Assembly (NCBI GenBank): GCA_016713765.1
Contig: JADJON010000001.1
Span: 868,001-932,000, forward strand
DNA: 64,000 bases
Direction: 5' to 3'
DNA from: Bacteroidota bacterium
Lineage (GTDB): Bacteria; Bacteroidota; Bacteroidia; AKYH767-A; 2013-40CM-41-45
This document shows positions 36,109 through 45,521 of the stretch, piece by piece (position 1 is the stretch's first letter; the number at the start of each line of letters is the position of its first letter). The notes beneath the pieces were generated by a model. It was not told the DNA's origin, did not search any database, and saw only the letters and a list, made by a program, of their open reading frames with translations. A program made the position numbers and the translations under genes.

Positions 36109-36465
36109 TCAATGTGGCCGGTTGTGTGATTTCCTTTCGCAGAGGGTCCTCACGGCTCCGATATCGGCATCGCGTTTGATCGCGTACTTGTACCGGAGCT
36201 TATGCAGCAGGGAGTTGATTCGTTGCTTAGCAAGATGGGTGTCGCCATGAACGGCGATGATCGCCAGACCGAGACCTTCACAGAAGTCGATCTCGCCCAG
36301 TTCGGGAAGGGCGCGAAGTTCATCGCGCAATTGGGGGAAGCCCCGATCCAGGCTTATACCGGGCACTTCAACGAAGATGTAGGAAGGTGCTGTGGCCTTT
36401 GCAGTTCCGTTGACCAGAAATGAGCAGACTAACAGCAGGGCGATCAGGCGCAGTTGACGGACCAT
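36109..36465 (-). CDS. Small exported protein of unknown function
   Basis: 118 residues. Signal peptide of about 24 residues ending TAKATA. The rest (SYIFVEVPGISLDRGFPQLR, ELGEIDFCEGLGLAIIAVHG, KQRINSLLHKLRYKYAIKRD) has beta-alpha-beta-beta-alpha-beta order like a ferredoxin/heavy-metal domain without the CxxC metal motif; a single Cys lies at IDFCEG. The family is not recognised. It lies upstream of the 1389-residue gene on the same strand, 34 bases away, and may be its operon partner. Confidence 0.6.
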   Translation of the reverse strand: MVRQLRLIALLLVCSFLVNGTAKATAPSYIFVEVPGISLDRGFPQLRDELRALPELGEIDFCEGLGLAIIAVHGDTHLAKQRINSLLHKLRYKYAIKRDADIGAVRTLCERKSHNRPH

Positions 36466-36596
36466 CGTGCACTATTTGATGTCACAACATTAATCCTCCA
36501 CACCGGATTTTCTTAACAAATGGCGCCGAACGGGAAGAAAGGACTACTGAACGGGAAACATCCTTTTTTGATAAAAAATCAGTTATAAATGAATAA

Positions 36597-36628
36597 AAAA
36601 GGCCTTCTGGATATTCAGAAGGCCTTTT
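36597..36628. terminator. Bidirectional terminator
   Basis: Perfect 13-base stem aaaaggccttctg / cagaaggcctttt with a 6-base loop. Ends the minus-strand sugar-transporter message. Confidence 0.9.
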
Positions 36629-36646
36629 CAATAACCATTAAGTTCC

Positions 36647-38278
36647 TTAGTGTCCTGTTGTTGGCTGGTCCACACTTAGCCCTTGCGCCTTCAGGATACC
36701 GGCTGTACGCAGTGCATGCCAGGCCAGGTAGATGAAGCAAAGCAGGGGTAATACGTATGAAAAGTGCGTGTAACTCATGCCAAGGATACCGCCCGGCGCA
36801 TGTTTGTCCAGATCGCAGATGACTCCCTGCGCCGGTGGAATGATGGCTCCCCCCAGGATCATCATGATCAAAAATGCCGAACCCTGGCTGGTGTATTTTC
36901 CAAGTCCCATGATCGCCAATGCGAAAATGCAGGGCCACATGACCGAGCAACACAAGCCCGCGCTGATGAAGGCGTACGTGCTCACCGTCCCGGTCGTAAA
37001 CAATCCGACAAGCAGCGCGAGGGTCCCAAGCGCAGCGACCGTAAAGAGCATGCGAACCGGTTGTTCATTCGCATACAGGAAGGCGGCGATCAGGACAAGT
37101 ACGCACAGTACATAGACGTACAGGTTCTCCACATCGTTTCCGCGCAGGTGGTTCACGAACAGGATGACCCCGAAGGCGATCAACGGAACGATTACGGTCA
37201 GCAATTTCTTTACCGAGGGCGACACTTTGAATACCGCCACCGCGCCGGTCCAGCGACCGATCATGAGACTACCCCAATAGAGCGAGATGAACTGCGAAAT
37301 GTATTTTTCGTCGAGCCCGCCGAACTCCGGTTGTTTCAGCAACGCGCCCATATTGCTTTGCACCGTCACTTCCATCCCGACATACACGAAGATCGCGATC
37401 ATGCCCAGCACCAGTTGCGGGTATTGCATGGCGCCCCAGCCCTGCTTGTTCTTCGCGGCTGCCCCCATGGCGTAGAAGAGCAGGCCAAGTATTACGATCA
37501 ATGAACCGATGACCACATATACACGGTCCGCTTCAGGTATAAGGTCGTTGAAGAACAAGATGAGCACCGTCGGAATGGAGATGAGAAAAAGGATATTCGT
37601 AGCCTTCGAACTCTTTTCCACGTGCTCTTCCTGGTGAATGGTCGGGAGGTTCTTCGAAAACAGGAAGAACAAGGCCACGAAGAGAAAGAGTCCTGCCAGG
37701 GTGAGGTACAGGGTTTGGATCGACTTAATCGTCGCGGTGCCGCCGTTTTGCAAATCGCCGAACAGCATATAACTCACCGCCAGCGGACCGAGCAATGTGC
37801 CAAGCGAGTTGATGCCGCCGGCAAGGTTGAGCCGGTGCGCGCCGGTCTCCGGACTTCCCAGCGCGATGGTGAACGGTTGAGCGGCTGTCTGCTGCAGTGA
37901 AAAGCCCAGCGCGATGATGAAGAACGAAGCGAGCACCATCGCGAACGTGGCCGAAGCCGATACCGAGACGAACGCCAGACTAAGCGCGCCGATCACCGAC
38001 ATCGACAATCCGATGATGATCCCGTTCTTGTAGCCGATTCGGTTGAGGATGTCGACACCTGAAACTCCGGACATCAGATATAACAGCAGGGAACCGAAGA
38101 AGTAGGCGCCGTAGAAGGAGGTGTCGATCAGTTGCGACTGAAACTGATTCAACTGGAAATGTGTCTTGCAGAACGGGATGAAGATGCCGTTCGAAGCGGC
38201 TACAAAGCCCCAGAAGAAGAAGACGGTGATGAGCGTCGGTAATGCGCCCTTGCTGATCGTCGGATTCGTTTGCGCCAT
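36647..38278 (-). CDS. Sugar/H+ symporter of the FucP/NagP type (MFS)
   Basis: 543 residues with about 12-14 hydrophobic helices. PTLITVFFFWGFVAASNGIF is the start of the FucP-like family, and GFSLQQTAAQPFTIALGSPE with LAGGINSLGTLLGP matches the glucose/galactose/N-acetylglucosamine symporters of Bacteroidota. A longer central loop (about 215-245) is also typical. It takes up a hexose or amino sugar across the inner membrane with H+ or Na+. The kinase-like gene upstream on the same strand, 96 bases away, suggests the substrate is N-acetylglucosamine, perhaps from cell-wall recycling. Confidence 0.85.
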   Translation of the reverse strand: MAQTNPTISKGALPTLITVFFFWGFVAASNGIFIPFCKTHFQLNQFQSQLIDTSFYGAYFFGSLLLYLMSGVSGVDILNRIGYKNGIIIGLSMSVIGALSLAFVSVSASATFAMVLASFFIIALGFSLQQTAAQPFTIALGSPETGAHRLNLAGGINSLGTLLGPLAVSYMLFGDLQNGGTATIKSIQTLYLTLAGLFLFVALFFLFSKNLPTIHQEEHVEKSSKATNILFLISIPTVLILFFNDLIPEADRVYVVIGSLIVILGLLFYAMGAAAKNKQGWGAMQYPQLVLGMIAIFVYVGMEVTVQSNMGALLKQPEFGGLDEKYISQFISLYWGSLMIGRWTGAVAVFKVSPSVKKLLTVIVPLIAFGVILFVNHLRGNDVENLYVYVLCVLVLIAAFLYANEQPVRMLFTVAALGTLALLVGLFTTGTVSTYAFISAGLCCSVMWPCIFALAIMGLGKYTSQGSAFLIMMILGGAIIPPAQGVICDLDKHAPGGILGMSYTHFSYVLPLLCFIYLAWHALRTAGILKAQGLSVDQPTTGH

Positions 38279-38374
38279 GCCGGGAAGTGTTATGCTGTCA
38301 AATACGGTAAAATCGTACTTGGATACGCAAGGTCCTGATGAAAGTTATTCGCCCGACTTTGTACAGCTATGCGG

Positions 38375-39250
38375 TTAATGAAGCTGACGGAAGTGTCGAA
38401 CCAGTCCTTCAATAGGTTTTTGAAGGATCGTGCCGACCGGCTGCCCCAGCCGCGCACCGGTCCGGATCAGTTCCGGTTGAAAGGCGTGGGCGATGCTGCC
38501 GACGAAATGAACCGGTAGCGGTGTCGGGACTTGGATCGGACGTACGCAGAGTTCGAAGAATTCCGCGAATCCTGCATCCAGCGTTTCGAGTATCCAGGGA
38601 TGTTCCCGATGCATGCTCAGGAAGGGTGCGAAGGAAGCGAGCCAGTTGTTCGCTCCGCTTTCGCGGTACACACGACGAATGACTTCATCGCGGGTCAAGG
38701 CGTAGTGTTTGTCGAATTCCCGGCTCAGGTCGTCCGGCATCAATCCGTACAGATAGCGGGTGACCAGTCGCTTCCCGAACCAGGTGCCGCTGCCTTCGTC
38801 GCCCAGGATATAGCCGAGTCCCGAACGCGCCGGCTGAGCGTGCCTGCCATCGAAGTAACAGGCGTTGCTGCCGGTTCCCAGGATGCAGGCAATGCCCGGT
38901 GTGTTTCCGCAAACCGCCAGGGCTGCGGCCTGGACATCATGGTCCACTTCAATGGAAGCGTGTTTGAAGAAGGCGCGAAGTCCGGCGCCTGCGATGGCTT
39001 TCAGTTCCGGCGAAGAACAACCCGAACCGAAGTACCGGACACTGATGACCTGTTCCGCCAGCGCCATCAGTGCCGGGTCGCCTGCCAGTTTCAACGCGAT
39101 CTGTTGCGCATCATGCTGGTTCGGATTGAATCCTTCCGAGCTCAACAGCCGTACCTGGCCATTGTCTTCAAGGACGGCCCAGTCGGCTTTGGTCGATCCG
39201 CCGTCGGCGATCAATAACATGCTGTTTCCTGCATTGGTTCGTAGTTGCAA
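38375..39250 (-). CDS. N-acetylglucosamine kinase-like ATPase (BadF/BcrA family)
   Basis: 291 residues, or 281 from an internal ATG at 39220 (MLLIADGGSTKADWAV), which is the better start for this family. LIADGGSTKADW is the phosphate-1 motif, IACILGTGSNACYF the central GTGS motif, and LGYILGDEGSGTWFGKRL the phosphate-2/adenosine region of the ASKHA fold. The set of motifs is that of GlcNAc kinases. It phosphorylates GlcNAc, or MurNAc-type sugars, after uptake, feeding amino-sugar use. It precedes the MFS symporter, so the two form an uptake-and-activation unit. Confidence 0.85.
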   Translation of the reverse strand: MQLRTNAGNSMLLIADGGSTKADWAVLEDNGQVRLLSSEGFNPNQHDAQQIALKLAGDPALMALAEQVISVRYFGSGCSSPELKAIAGAGLRAFFKHASIEVDHDVQAAALAVCGNTPGIACILGTGSNACYFDGRHAQPARSGLGYILGDEGSGTWFGKRLVTRYLYGLMPDDLSREFDKHYALTRDEVIRRVYRESGANNWLASFAPFLSMHREHPWILETLDAGFAEFFELCVRPIQVPTPLPVHFVGSIAHAFQPELIRTGARLGQPVGTILQKPIEGLVRHFRQLH

Positions 39251-39544
39251 TCATACAAAAACGAAGCGGGGGGAAAGGAGCGATCGAAATGAATCTGTAA
39301 ACAGGGCTGGGATAAAATGGACCGCCGGCCTGCGTCCACACAGCGCAGTCCGGCGGCGGCATTGAAAACCGGAAACACACATCACTAAAACTCCTGTTTG
39401 GCGTCGCCAGGGGTCACCTGACAACGTGGAGTGAGCCGGACAATGTTGCACTAAAGTATGGTCGGGATGTGCCTTGAGACGAATGAACCATGCCGGTCAG
39501 GTATTTGGGTCTTCTGAATGGGACAAAACCGGAGTCGACCGGGA
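39251..39544. other. Spacer of 294 bases
   Basis: No gene seen. It holds a GC-rich imperfect hairpin (around 39318-39355, gaccgccggcc...ggcggc) and nothing else that I recognise. Confidence 0.4.
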
Positions 39545-40552
39545 TCAGGCGAGCAAAATAAAGTCTTGTTCCTCCTGATGTCCCTGTTCCATTAGAAGTT
39601 GCCGGATCGCTGTCCGAACTCCCCGTTGCCCGATCAAAGTGATGAAAAAGGCCTCTCCTGGCGCCGGAAGGGACGAGACCGGGATATAGCGGAGCGGATG
39701 CCCCGGGCGATTCACTACATCGGTATAGGCGTCGAAGCGAATGCCTTCACCTTGCAAGACCTCCAGCTTATTCCTGATGTTCCGGCTTCCGCCACAGACG
39801 ACCAAGGGTCGATCACCCGGAGGATGTTGCTGCAGCCAGCTTGCCAGGTAGCGGGCTTTGACACGGAGGAAGGCATCCAGGGAGTAATCCGGATGAATCC
39901 TGCTCAATCGCCCGGAGTGGTCGCGCCATTCCAGCAGGAACTCCGGCAGCTTGGAAATACGAACTCCGGCATCCATCCAACGCAACCACATTTCATAATC
40001 CTCCGGAACGCCATCCTCGCGATAACCTCCATAACGATCGATCAAGGATCTTCTGAACATCACGGAAGGATGGGCAATGGGTGATTCGATGAACCGGTTG
40101 CGTCGATGATCCTCCGGCGTCAGTAATTCGTTTTGCCAGGCTACGAATAGCCGGTAACCTTCATTCTCCGGTGTCTCAGGAAAGACCGCACAACGACTCG
40201 CGACTAAGTCGATTGCTGCATGACTGTCGAGGAAGTCCGCTTGTTTCAAGAGACGCTCGGGATGCATCCGGTCGTCGGCGTCCATGCGCGCGATGTAAGC
40301 GCCGGCACATTCGGAAAGACCGGTGTTCAGGGCTGCACTGATCCCCGGCGCGTTCGCGGGGACCATGCGGATCCTTGGGTCGGATATTGCGTATCGGGCT
40401 GCGATGGAACGCGTCCGGTCATCCGCCTGACTGTCGACCAGAACCAATTCCCATCCATCACAATGCTGATGACGTACGCTCTCCATGGCTTCCTCCAGCA
40501 GGGAACCTTCGTGATGAAACGGCAGCAGGACGGAAATTCTGATGGGTTTCAC
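39545..40552 (-). CDS. Family 2 glycosyltransferase
   Basis: 335 residues from GTG at 40552, before the conserved KPIRISVLLPFHHEGSLLEEA. GT-A fold motifs follow: WELVLVDSQADDRT, RMVPANAPGISAALNTGLSE and YIARMDADDRMHPERLLKQ with the DxD metal site, then PEDYEMWLRWMDAG. It transfers a sugar to a polysaccharide or glycolipid in the cytosol. The start is chosen because a TACCTTTT box (40565-40558) lies 5 bases before it and a longer frame would run over a hairpin at 40593-40618. The last 80 residues (PPGDRPLVVCGGSRNIRNKL) are an extra domain of unknown role. Confidence 0.85.
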   Translation of the reverse strand: MKPIRISVLLPFHHEGSLLEEAMESVRHQHCDGWELVLVDSQADDRTRSIAARYAISDPRIRMVPANAPGISAALNTGLSECAGAYIARMDADDRMHPERLLKQADFLDSHAAIDLVASRCAVFPETPENEGYRLFVAWQNELLTPEDHRRNRFIESPIAHPSVMFRRSLIDRYGGYREDGVPEDYEMWLRWMDAGVRISKLPEFLLEWRDHSGRLSRIHPDYSLDAFLRVKARYLASWLQQHPPGDRPLVVCGGSRNIRNKLEVLQGEGIRFDAYTDVVNRPGHPLRYIPVSSLPAPGEAFFITLIGQRGVRTAIRQLLMEQGHQEEQDFILLA

Positions 40553-40592
40553 GGCCGAAAAGGTACGGGCTTGCAGGGGGAATAAATGCGAA

Positions 40593-40618
40593 CCCCGGCA
40601 TCTTGCGGGATGCCGGGG
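40593..40618. terminator. Strong hairpin between two minus-strand genes
   Basis: Ten-base GC stem ccccggcatc / gatgccgggg with a 6-base loop. No T tract on either side, so it may be a processing or weak termination site after the response-regulator gene. Confidence 0.5.
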
Positions 40619-40725
40619 CTGCAACCAAGTAACTCATTCAATCGGAACTGAAGTTCGAATTGCACTGTAAGATCTCTGGTCGGTTACGTATTTCCAATGG
40701 AGCGGGATAAAATGAGGGAACACCC

Positions 40726-41391
40726 TTACTCGATGGAATCGAGGAATGGTTTGATGGAAAACGCGTAGGTGATCAGCGAAAGCGTTCCGCTGATACCGAG
40801 TTTTTCGGATATGTTGGACCGGTGATTTTCCACGGTCTTGAAGCTGATGAAGAGTTCTTCGGAGATCTGCCTGCTGGTCTTGCCTTCGGCCACTCTTCGC
40901 AGGATGTGCCGTTCGGATTTTGTGAGTTTTCGGAGGTGCTGCATGACCTCTTCACGCGTGTACTGGAGTTTGGCGTTCTGCACATCGGTCTGATGACCCG
41001 CACTCATCTGTTCTTTCCTTTTCAGGCGTGTCGTGACCGCTTGCAGGAGCTCATCTTTCATGAACGGTTTGGTCAGGTAGTCGTCGGCGCCCAGGTTCAT
41101 GCCTTTCCGGATGTCGTCGCGTTCGACCTTCGCGGAGATGAAGATCAACGGGATGTCTTTTCGTTCCGTGTTTTCGCGTAGTCGTTGCAGGAATTCGTAT
41201 CCGTCCATCAGCGGCATCCGGATGTCGCAGATCACGAGGTCGGGTTGAAATTCCCGGACCTGCTGCTCGGCTTGCTGTCCGTTCTCAGCCGCGGCTGTCA
41301 GGAAGCCGTTCAGGTCGAGCAGCTCGCAAATATTCTCCCGCAATCTGACTTCATCGTCAACGACCAGGATCTTCTTCTTCACTTCATTCAT
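40726..41391 (-). CDS. NarL/FixJ-type response regulator
   Basis: 221 residues. Receiver domain 8-125: LVVDDEVRLRENI, phospho-Asp in VICDIRMPLMDGYEF, and ISAKVERDD, KPFMKDEL. A LuxR-type HTH is at about 150-215 (LTKSERHILRRVAEGKTSRQ, then FISFKTVENHRSNI). It is translated with the sensor kinase: its ATG overlaps the kinase stop by 4 bases. Confidence 0.93.
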   Translation of the reverse strand: MNEVKKKILVVDDEVRLRENICELLDLNGFLTAAAENGQQAEQQVREFQPDLVICDIRMPLMDGYEFLQRLRENTERKDIPLIFISAKVERDDIRKGMNLGADDYLTKPFMKDELLQAVTTRLKRKEQMSAGHQTDVQNAKLQYTREEVMQHLRKLTKSERHILRRVAEGKTSRQISEELFISFKTVENHRSNISEKLGISGTLSLITYAFSIKPFLDSIE

Positions 41392-43649
41392 GACTCGGTA
41401 GGGATAATAATGGTAACGTCGGTTCCGTTGTTCTCTTCACTTTGTATGCGGATGGACCATCCGTGCAGATCCACGAATTGTTTGACCAGAGGAAGACCCA
41501 GCCCGGTTCCGTGAAAGTCGTTGGTGTTGGAGCCGCGGAAGAAAGATTCGTACAGGAACGGCAGTTCCTTGGCGGGAATGCCGATGCCTTTGTCTCGGAC
41601 CACGATCTGAATTCCATCGGATTCGTCCGGCAGGAGATCGACGAAAATGTCCAGTTCAGCCGGACTGTACTTGGCCGCGTTGGACAACAGGTTGTTGAGG
41701 ATGTGGTCGAGAAGATTCGGGTCGAAGCGGGTGTGGACCGGGCGTCCGGGGCCATTGAAGCGGACGCGTTCACGAAACGCGGTACTGACTCTTCGCAGAT
41801 GGGTCTGAATGAACTCGTGTATATCGCCCGAGCCCGGCCTGAATGGGATCTTGCCTGCATCCATTTTCCCCAGCAACAAAACATTGTTCATGATCTCCGT
41901 CATGCGTAACACTTCTTCGGCGATCCGGTCGGTATGGTTAAGAATACGCGCGGCTGCCTCATCCTCGATCGTGTCGGCGTATTCACGGATGATGTCGGTA
42001 CTGGACAGGATGCCGGCGAGTGGCGTACGGAATTCGTGCGAGGCCAGGCTGACAAACCGCGATTTGAGTTCACTCAGCGCGCGCTCCTTGTGAAGGGCCG
42101 TGAGCGCGTTCTTTTCGGCTGCCTTGATGAGGGTAATATCGTTCAGGATGCACGCGCTGTAGCGAAATTCCCCGTTATCGTCGTACACCGGGTTGATCTC
42201 ACCCTGTAACCATATTTCTTCCCCGGTTGCGGTGTAATAAGCCAGCTCGCCTTTCATGTGTTGGTGCTGGTGCATACCGAATTGCAGCCAGGGCGGCAGG
42301 TTGTCGTTGCTCCAGCCCGGTGTTTCGGAGGGAAAGCGCGTGCCGAGCACTTCCTCCTTGGTGCGCCCCGTCAGACGCAGGAAGCTATCGTTGACCCAAT
42401 CGACTCTTCGCTGATTGTCCAGGATGAGGATGATATTGTTCGAGCGGTTGGATACCAGGGCCAGCTTCTGCATCTCCTCATCCCGTTCCCGTCGCTTACT
42501 GATGTCACGACAGATGCAGATCATCCCGCCGTTGGGAAGTGCGGACAAGGTGATCTCCTGGTGAAACAGCGTTCCGTCCTTCTTTTTGCCCACCGTCTCG
42601 CCCTGCCAATAACCCTCCTGCATCAAGAGCGGGAGCAGGATCTTTTCAATGCGTTCAACTTCGGTTTTCGGATAAATGGCTCTCCAGGTTTTCCCTTTCA
42701 GGTCTTCCTCGGCGTCGTATCCGAACATCGAGATGTGTGCGTTATTGAGATACTGATAGGTCTCGTCAGCACCCAGAATCGCGATACCGTCGGTCGAAGC
42801 TTCCATTGCGATGCCGGAACTGACCAGGCGTTGTTCGGACAATTTCCAGTCAGTGATGTCGACGCCGTATCCGATGACGTACCGCAACTTGCCGGTTTGT
42901 TTGTCCCAGATAGGAGCGAACTGTCGAAGCTTATAAATGTCCTTCCCGTTCTTAACGGAATGTTCCTCGAAGAACTTTTTTTCCTTTCCCTCCAGCATGG
43001 AGCGAAACTGCGCCTGCCGTTTATAGGCCCGGTCGAGTGGCAGGCCGCGCATGGTGAAGTAGTCGAAGTCGTTCTTGTTAACGATCCACTTTCGCGCCTC
43101 GGCGTCAGCCACTGCGGTCTCGTTGATGTATAGATAGCGCTGGTCTTCGCTGTATACGGCGATATCAGCCGGAATGCTGTCCAGCACCGATTGGAAGAAA
43201 ACCTGTTCTTCTTTCAGTCGTGTCCGGGCCATCATCTCGTCGGTGATGTCCTGCAACAAGCCGTGCATGTGCACCAATTGTCCGTTCACATCGACTTCCG
43301 GGATCAGGAGCGAACGATGCCATTTGACCTTGCCGTTCGGTAAGTGGACCTGAAATACGTCCTGTTGAGCGGTCCGCGTAAGCCGCAGGCGTTCAATGAG
43401 ACTGAAGAGTCTTGTTTTTTCTTCCGGTCGATAATATTCATCGCTTTCGTGGAAGAGTACCGGTGGCAGATCCAAGTCGACTTCGTAGAAATTATACACC
43501 TCCTTCGACCAGATCGCCGATCCACTCAGGAAATCGAACTCCCATTCTCCGATTTTACCGAAGGATTGGGCAAGCTCCAGCCGCTCGGCCAGTGATGACT
43601 TTACGCGGGAAATGAATTGTTCCATCAGGCCAATTCCATTATTGTACAA
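41388..43649 (-). CDS. Multi-PAS sensor histidine kinase
   Basis: 753 residues, no signal or membrane helix, so a soluble sensor. Four PAS-type domains: about 25-140 (GKIGEWEFDFLSGSAIWSKE), 150-270, 285-395 (AILGADETYQYLNNAHISMF) and 400-520 (ILILDNQRRVDWVNDSFLRL). HisKA has SLASHEFRTPLAGILSS (His about 545), and HATPase has ILNNLLSNAAKYSP, DKGIGIPAKELPFLYE and HGTGLGLPLVKQFV. The partner regulator follows with a 4-base overlap. An ATG 8 codons in (43625) is an alternative start. Confidence 0.93.
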   Translation of the reverse strand: MYNNGIGLMEQFISRVKSSLAERLELAQSFGKIGEWEFDFLSGSAIWSKEVYNFYEVDLDLPPVLFHESDEYYRPEEKTRLFSLIERLRLTRTAQQDVFQVHLPNGKVKWHRSLLIPEVDVNGQLVHMHGLLQDITDEMMARTRLKEEQVFFQSVLDSIPADIAVYSEDQRYLYINETAVADAEARKWIVNKNDFDYFTMRGLPLDRAYKRQAQFRSMLEGKEKKFFEEHSVKNGKDIYKLRQFAPIWDKQTGKLRYVIGYGVDITDWKLSEQRLVSSGIAMEASTDGIAILGADETYQYLNNAHISMFGYDAEEDLKGKTWRAIYPKTEVERIEKILLPLLMQEGYWQGETVGKKKDGTLFHQEITLSALPNGGMICICRDISKRRERDEEMQKLALVSNRSNNIILILDNQRRVDWVNDSFLRLTGRTKEEVLGTRFPSETPGWSNDNLPPWLQFGMHQHQHMKGELAYYTATGEEIWLQGEINPVYDDNGEFRYSACILNDITLIKAAEKNALTALHKERALSELKSRFVSLASHEFRTPLAGILSSTDIIREYADTIEDEAAARILNHTDRIAEEVLRMTEIMNNVLLLGKMDAGKIPFRPGSGDIHEFIQTHLRRVSTAFRERVRFNGPGRPVHTRFDPNLLDHILNNLLSNAAKYSPAELDIFVDLLPDESDGIQIVVRDKGIGIPAKELPFLYESFFRGSNTNDFHGTGLGLPLVKQFVDLHGWSIRIQSEENNGTDVTIIIPTES

Positions 43650-44094
43650 GTCTGCAGGATGGCTTCTGAAACGGAATGAGATTGCCGTATTTATTCAGTC
43701 ACCGTTTTCGAAAAGTCGGTCGCAACAACTTTCCGCCACTTTTTACTCCTTAGTAAAGATAAGGATTTGACGGGGTAATTCAGTAGTTCGGACCCGTTGT
43801 TCAGCTTTTTAATGCCGGCTTCCGCCCTGCCAAATGTGCCTGGAACGCTGATCGAACGGAGGATGCAGATACTTTCAGTCAGGTATCAACCGGCTCAGGC
43901 ATGCCGTTTATTAATCTGAATTGCTATTGTTGAATGGCGCAAAACGGACAAATGGCGGCATTGCGGTAGCAGTATTCGGTTACGTGACAAAGAGAACAAA
44001 CAGCTCATGGGATGATAATCAACCTGAACCCAGGTTGCATTTCCGGCGAGCGATGGAACAATTCCGGTGCCTGAAGATCAGAGACAATGACAAC
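43650..44094. other. Spacer of 445 bases
   Basis: No convincing gene; a 64-codon open frame on the plus strand has no support. On the minus strand, TTATCTTTAC around 43751-43760 may be part of the sensor-kinase promoter. Confidence 0.4.
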
Positions 44095-44628
44095 TTAGCG
44101 CATTTGCCCATTTAACAGCAGCCAACTGCCATCGTCCGATTCCACCAGGGTAAAGCGACGATCTTCTTTTTCCAGCAGGAGTGAATGGGTGTTGTCTTCC
44201 TGATTCGTAAACTCAGAGCCGGTGGAGTAGCCCGATGTCCGGAAGGACGACTTCAAATTATACGCTTCGCCCGGAGCAGGATTGGCCATCTGTACCTGTA
44301 GTCGTTGTACGACATTCGCCTGGTCTGTGAACAGGCGCACCCGGATATTGCCTTCCCGGTTCTGGTAGGTCTCCCCGAAAAGTTCCTTTCCTAATACCGT
44401 ACTGATGCCCTGTGCCATCGTTTCGGTGACGGGTTGAGAGAGCGTGTCAGTCTCGAAGCCCTGTCGGATCAGCCATTCCACCAGCAGCTTGCGTTCACTC
44501 CCCAGCCCGAGGTCGAGGCGGGTGACAAAAGCGGATTGTGCGTTGGTGCTTGGGGTGAGCGCCAACAAAAAGAAACTGAATAAAAAGTATTGGACGAGCC
44601 GCAAGCCGGTAAGGAGTTTGTCGATCAA
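44095..44628 (-). CDS. Exported protein of unknown function
   Basis: 177 residues with signal peptide LVQYFLFSFFLLALTPSTNA. The first codon is TTG and no ATG or GTG lies before the signal peptide, so TTG is the apparent start. TATCTTTG overlaps it. The mature part is mixed alpha/beta (ERKLLVEWLIRQGFETDTLS, NIRVRLFTDQANVVQRLQVQ, ending in strands with SHSLLLEKEDRRFTLVESDD) and ends LLLNGQMR. No family recognised. Confidence 0.65.
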   Translation of the reverse strand: MIDKLLTGLRLVQYFLFSFFLLALTPSTNAQSAFVTRLDLGLGSERKLLVEWLIRQGFETDTLSQPVTETMAQGISTVLGKELFGETYQNREGNIRVRLFTDQANVVQRLQVQMANPAPGEAYNLKSSFRTSGYSTGSEFTNQEDNTHSLLLEKEDRRFTLVESDDGSWLLLNGQMR

Positions 44629-44669
44629 AGATACCGCATTTCCAACCGGGTTTCCGACCTTTATCGCGG

Positions 44670-45341
44670 ATGCAGGAGTTTCAGGGTTTCCCCTTGTCGC
44701 ACGAGCTGATCACGCTTGCCGGTCATGATTTCTCCATGGCACGGGTGGCGGATATCGATGCGCTGTTTGCCCAACTGCTCAATCAGCCCAGCACACACCC
44801 GGATGTAACGGATGAACGGATACCCTATTGGGCGGAGATCTGGCCCGCCGCGATCGGATTAGCGGAGTACCTTTTCCTGCACCCGTCCCTGGTAATGGGA
44901 AAGAAAGTCGTTGAGATCGGCTGTGGGCTCGGACTGCCCGGCATAGTGGCGGGAAGGCTGGGTGCGGAAGTTTTGTTGACAGATTATCTTTCCGAACCTT
45001 TGGAGTTGGCTCGCTACAATTGGGAACGAAACATCCAACGACCGGCCAGTGTACGCCAGTTCGATTGGAGGCAAGGCGAAGATCTTCCGGAGGCCGATCT
45101 TGTCCTGGCTTCCGATATTGCGTATGAGTCGCGTGCTTTTCCGTTTATCCGAAGCTTGATCGGACATTACCTCGACAAAGGATCCGTAATACTGATCAGC
45201 GAACCCAACCGTACATTCGCAGCGGAGTTCTTCAAATCGTTGTCGTTGCTTCCGGGTTATTCCCATCACACGATCCGGGTAGTGCGGAACCAGCTTACGA
45301 TCCAGGTCAATGTTCACCGGATCGTTCCGGAGAGAGCCTGA
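44670..45341 (+). CDS. METTL/Methyltransf_16-like lysine methyltransferase
   Basis: 223 residues. PYWAEIWPAAIGLAEYLFLH, VVEIGCGLGLPGIVAGRLGA (SAM site) and VLASDIAYESRAFPFI are the features of the family 16 protein methyltransferases related to the eukaryotic METTL20/21 group, of which bacterial members methylate lysines, e.g. in ETF-beta. GACCTTTA (44656-44663) ends 6 bases before the ATG. It is divergent from the exported protein, 41 bases between starts. Confidence 0.8.
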   Translation: MQEFQGFPLSHELITLAGHDFSMARVADIDALFAQLLNQPSTHPDVTDERIPYWAEIWPAAIGLAEYLFLHPSLVMGKKVVEIGCGLGLPGIVAGRLGAEVLLTDYLSEPLELARYNWERNIQRPASVRQFDWRQGEDLPEADLVLASDIAYESRAFPFIRSLIGHYLDKGSVILISEPNRTFAAEFFKSLSLLPGYSHHTIRVVRNQLTIQVNVHRIVPERA

Positions 45342-45521
45342 GGCAGCTTACTTCCATTTCTTTTATCCTGGGCAATCGATTGATCGGTTTCGGTCACCCA
45401 CGGGAAAGATGCATTCACCTATGAAAACTGTTTCATCATCAAAATACTTGGATTTTGATTCGTTTTTCTTTGTGTGTATCAACCACTTGCCTACTTTTCG
45501 CCCTGTCTAACCACACTGACC

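Noticed and set aside
43921..44115. 64-codon open frame on the plus strand
   Set aside because: No promoter box, no protein-like composition, overlaps the end of the exported-protein gene.
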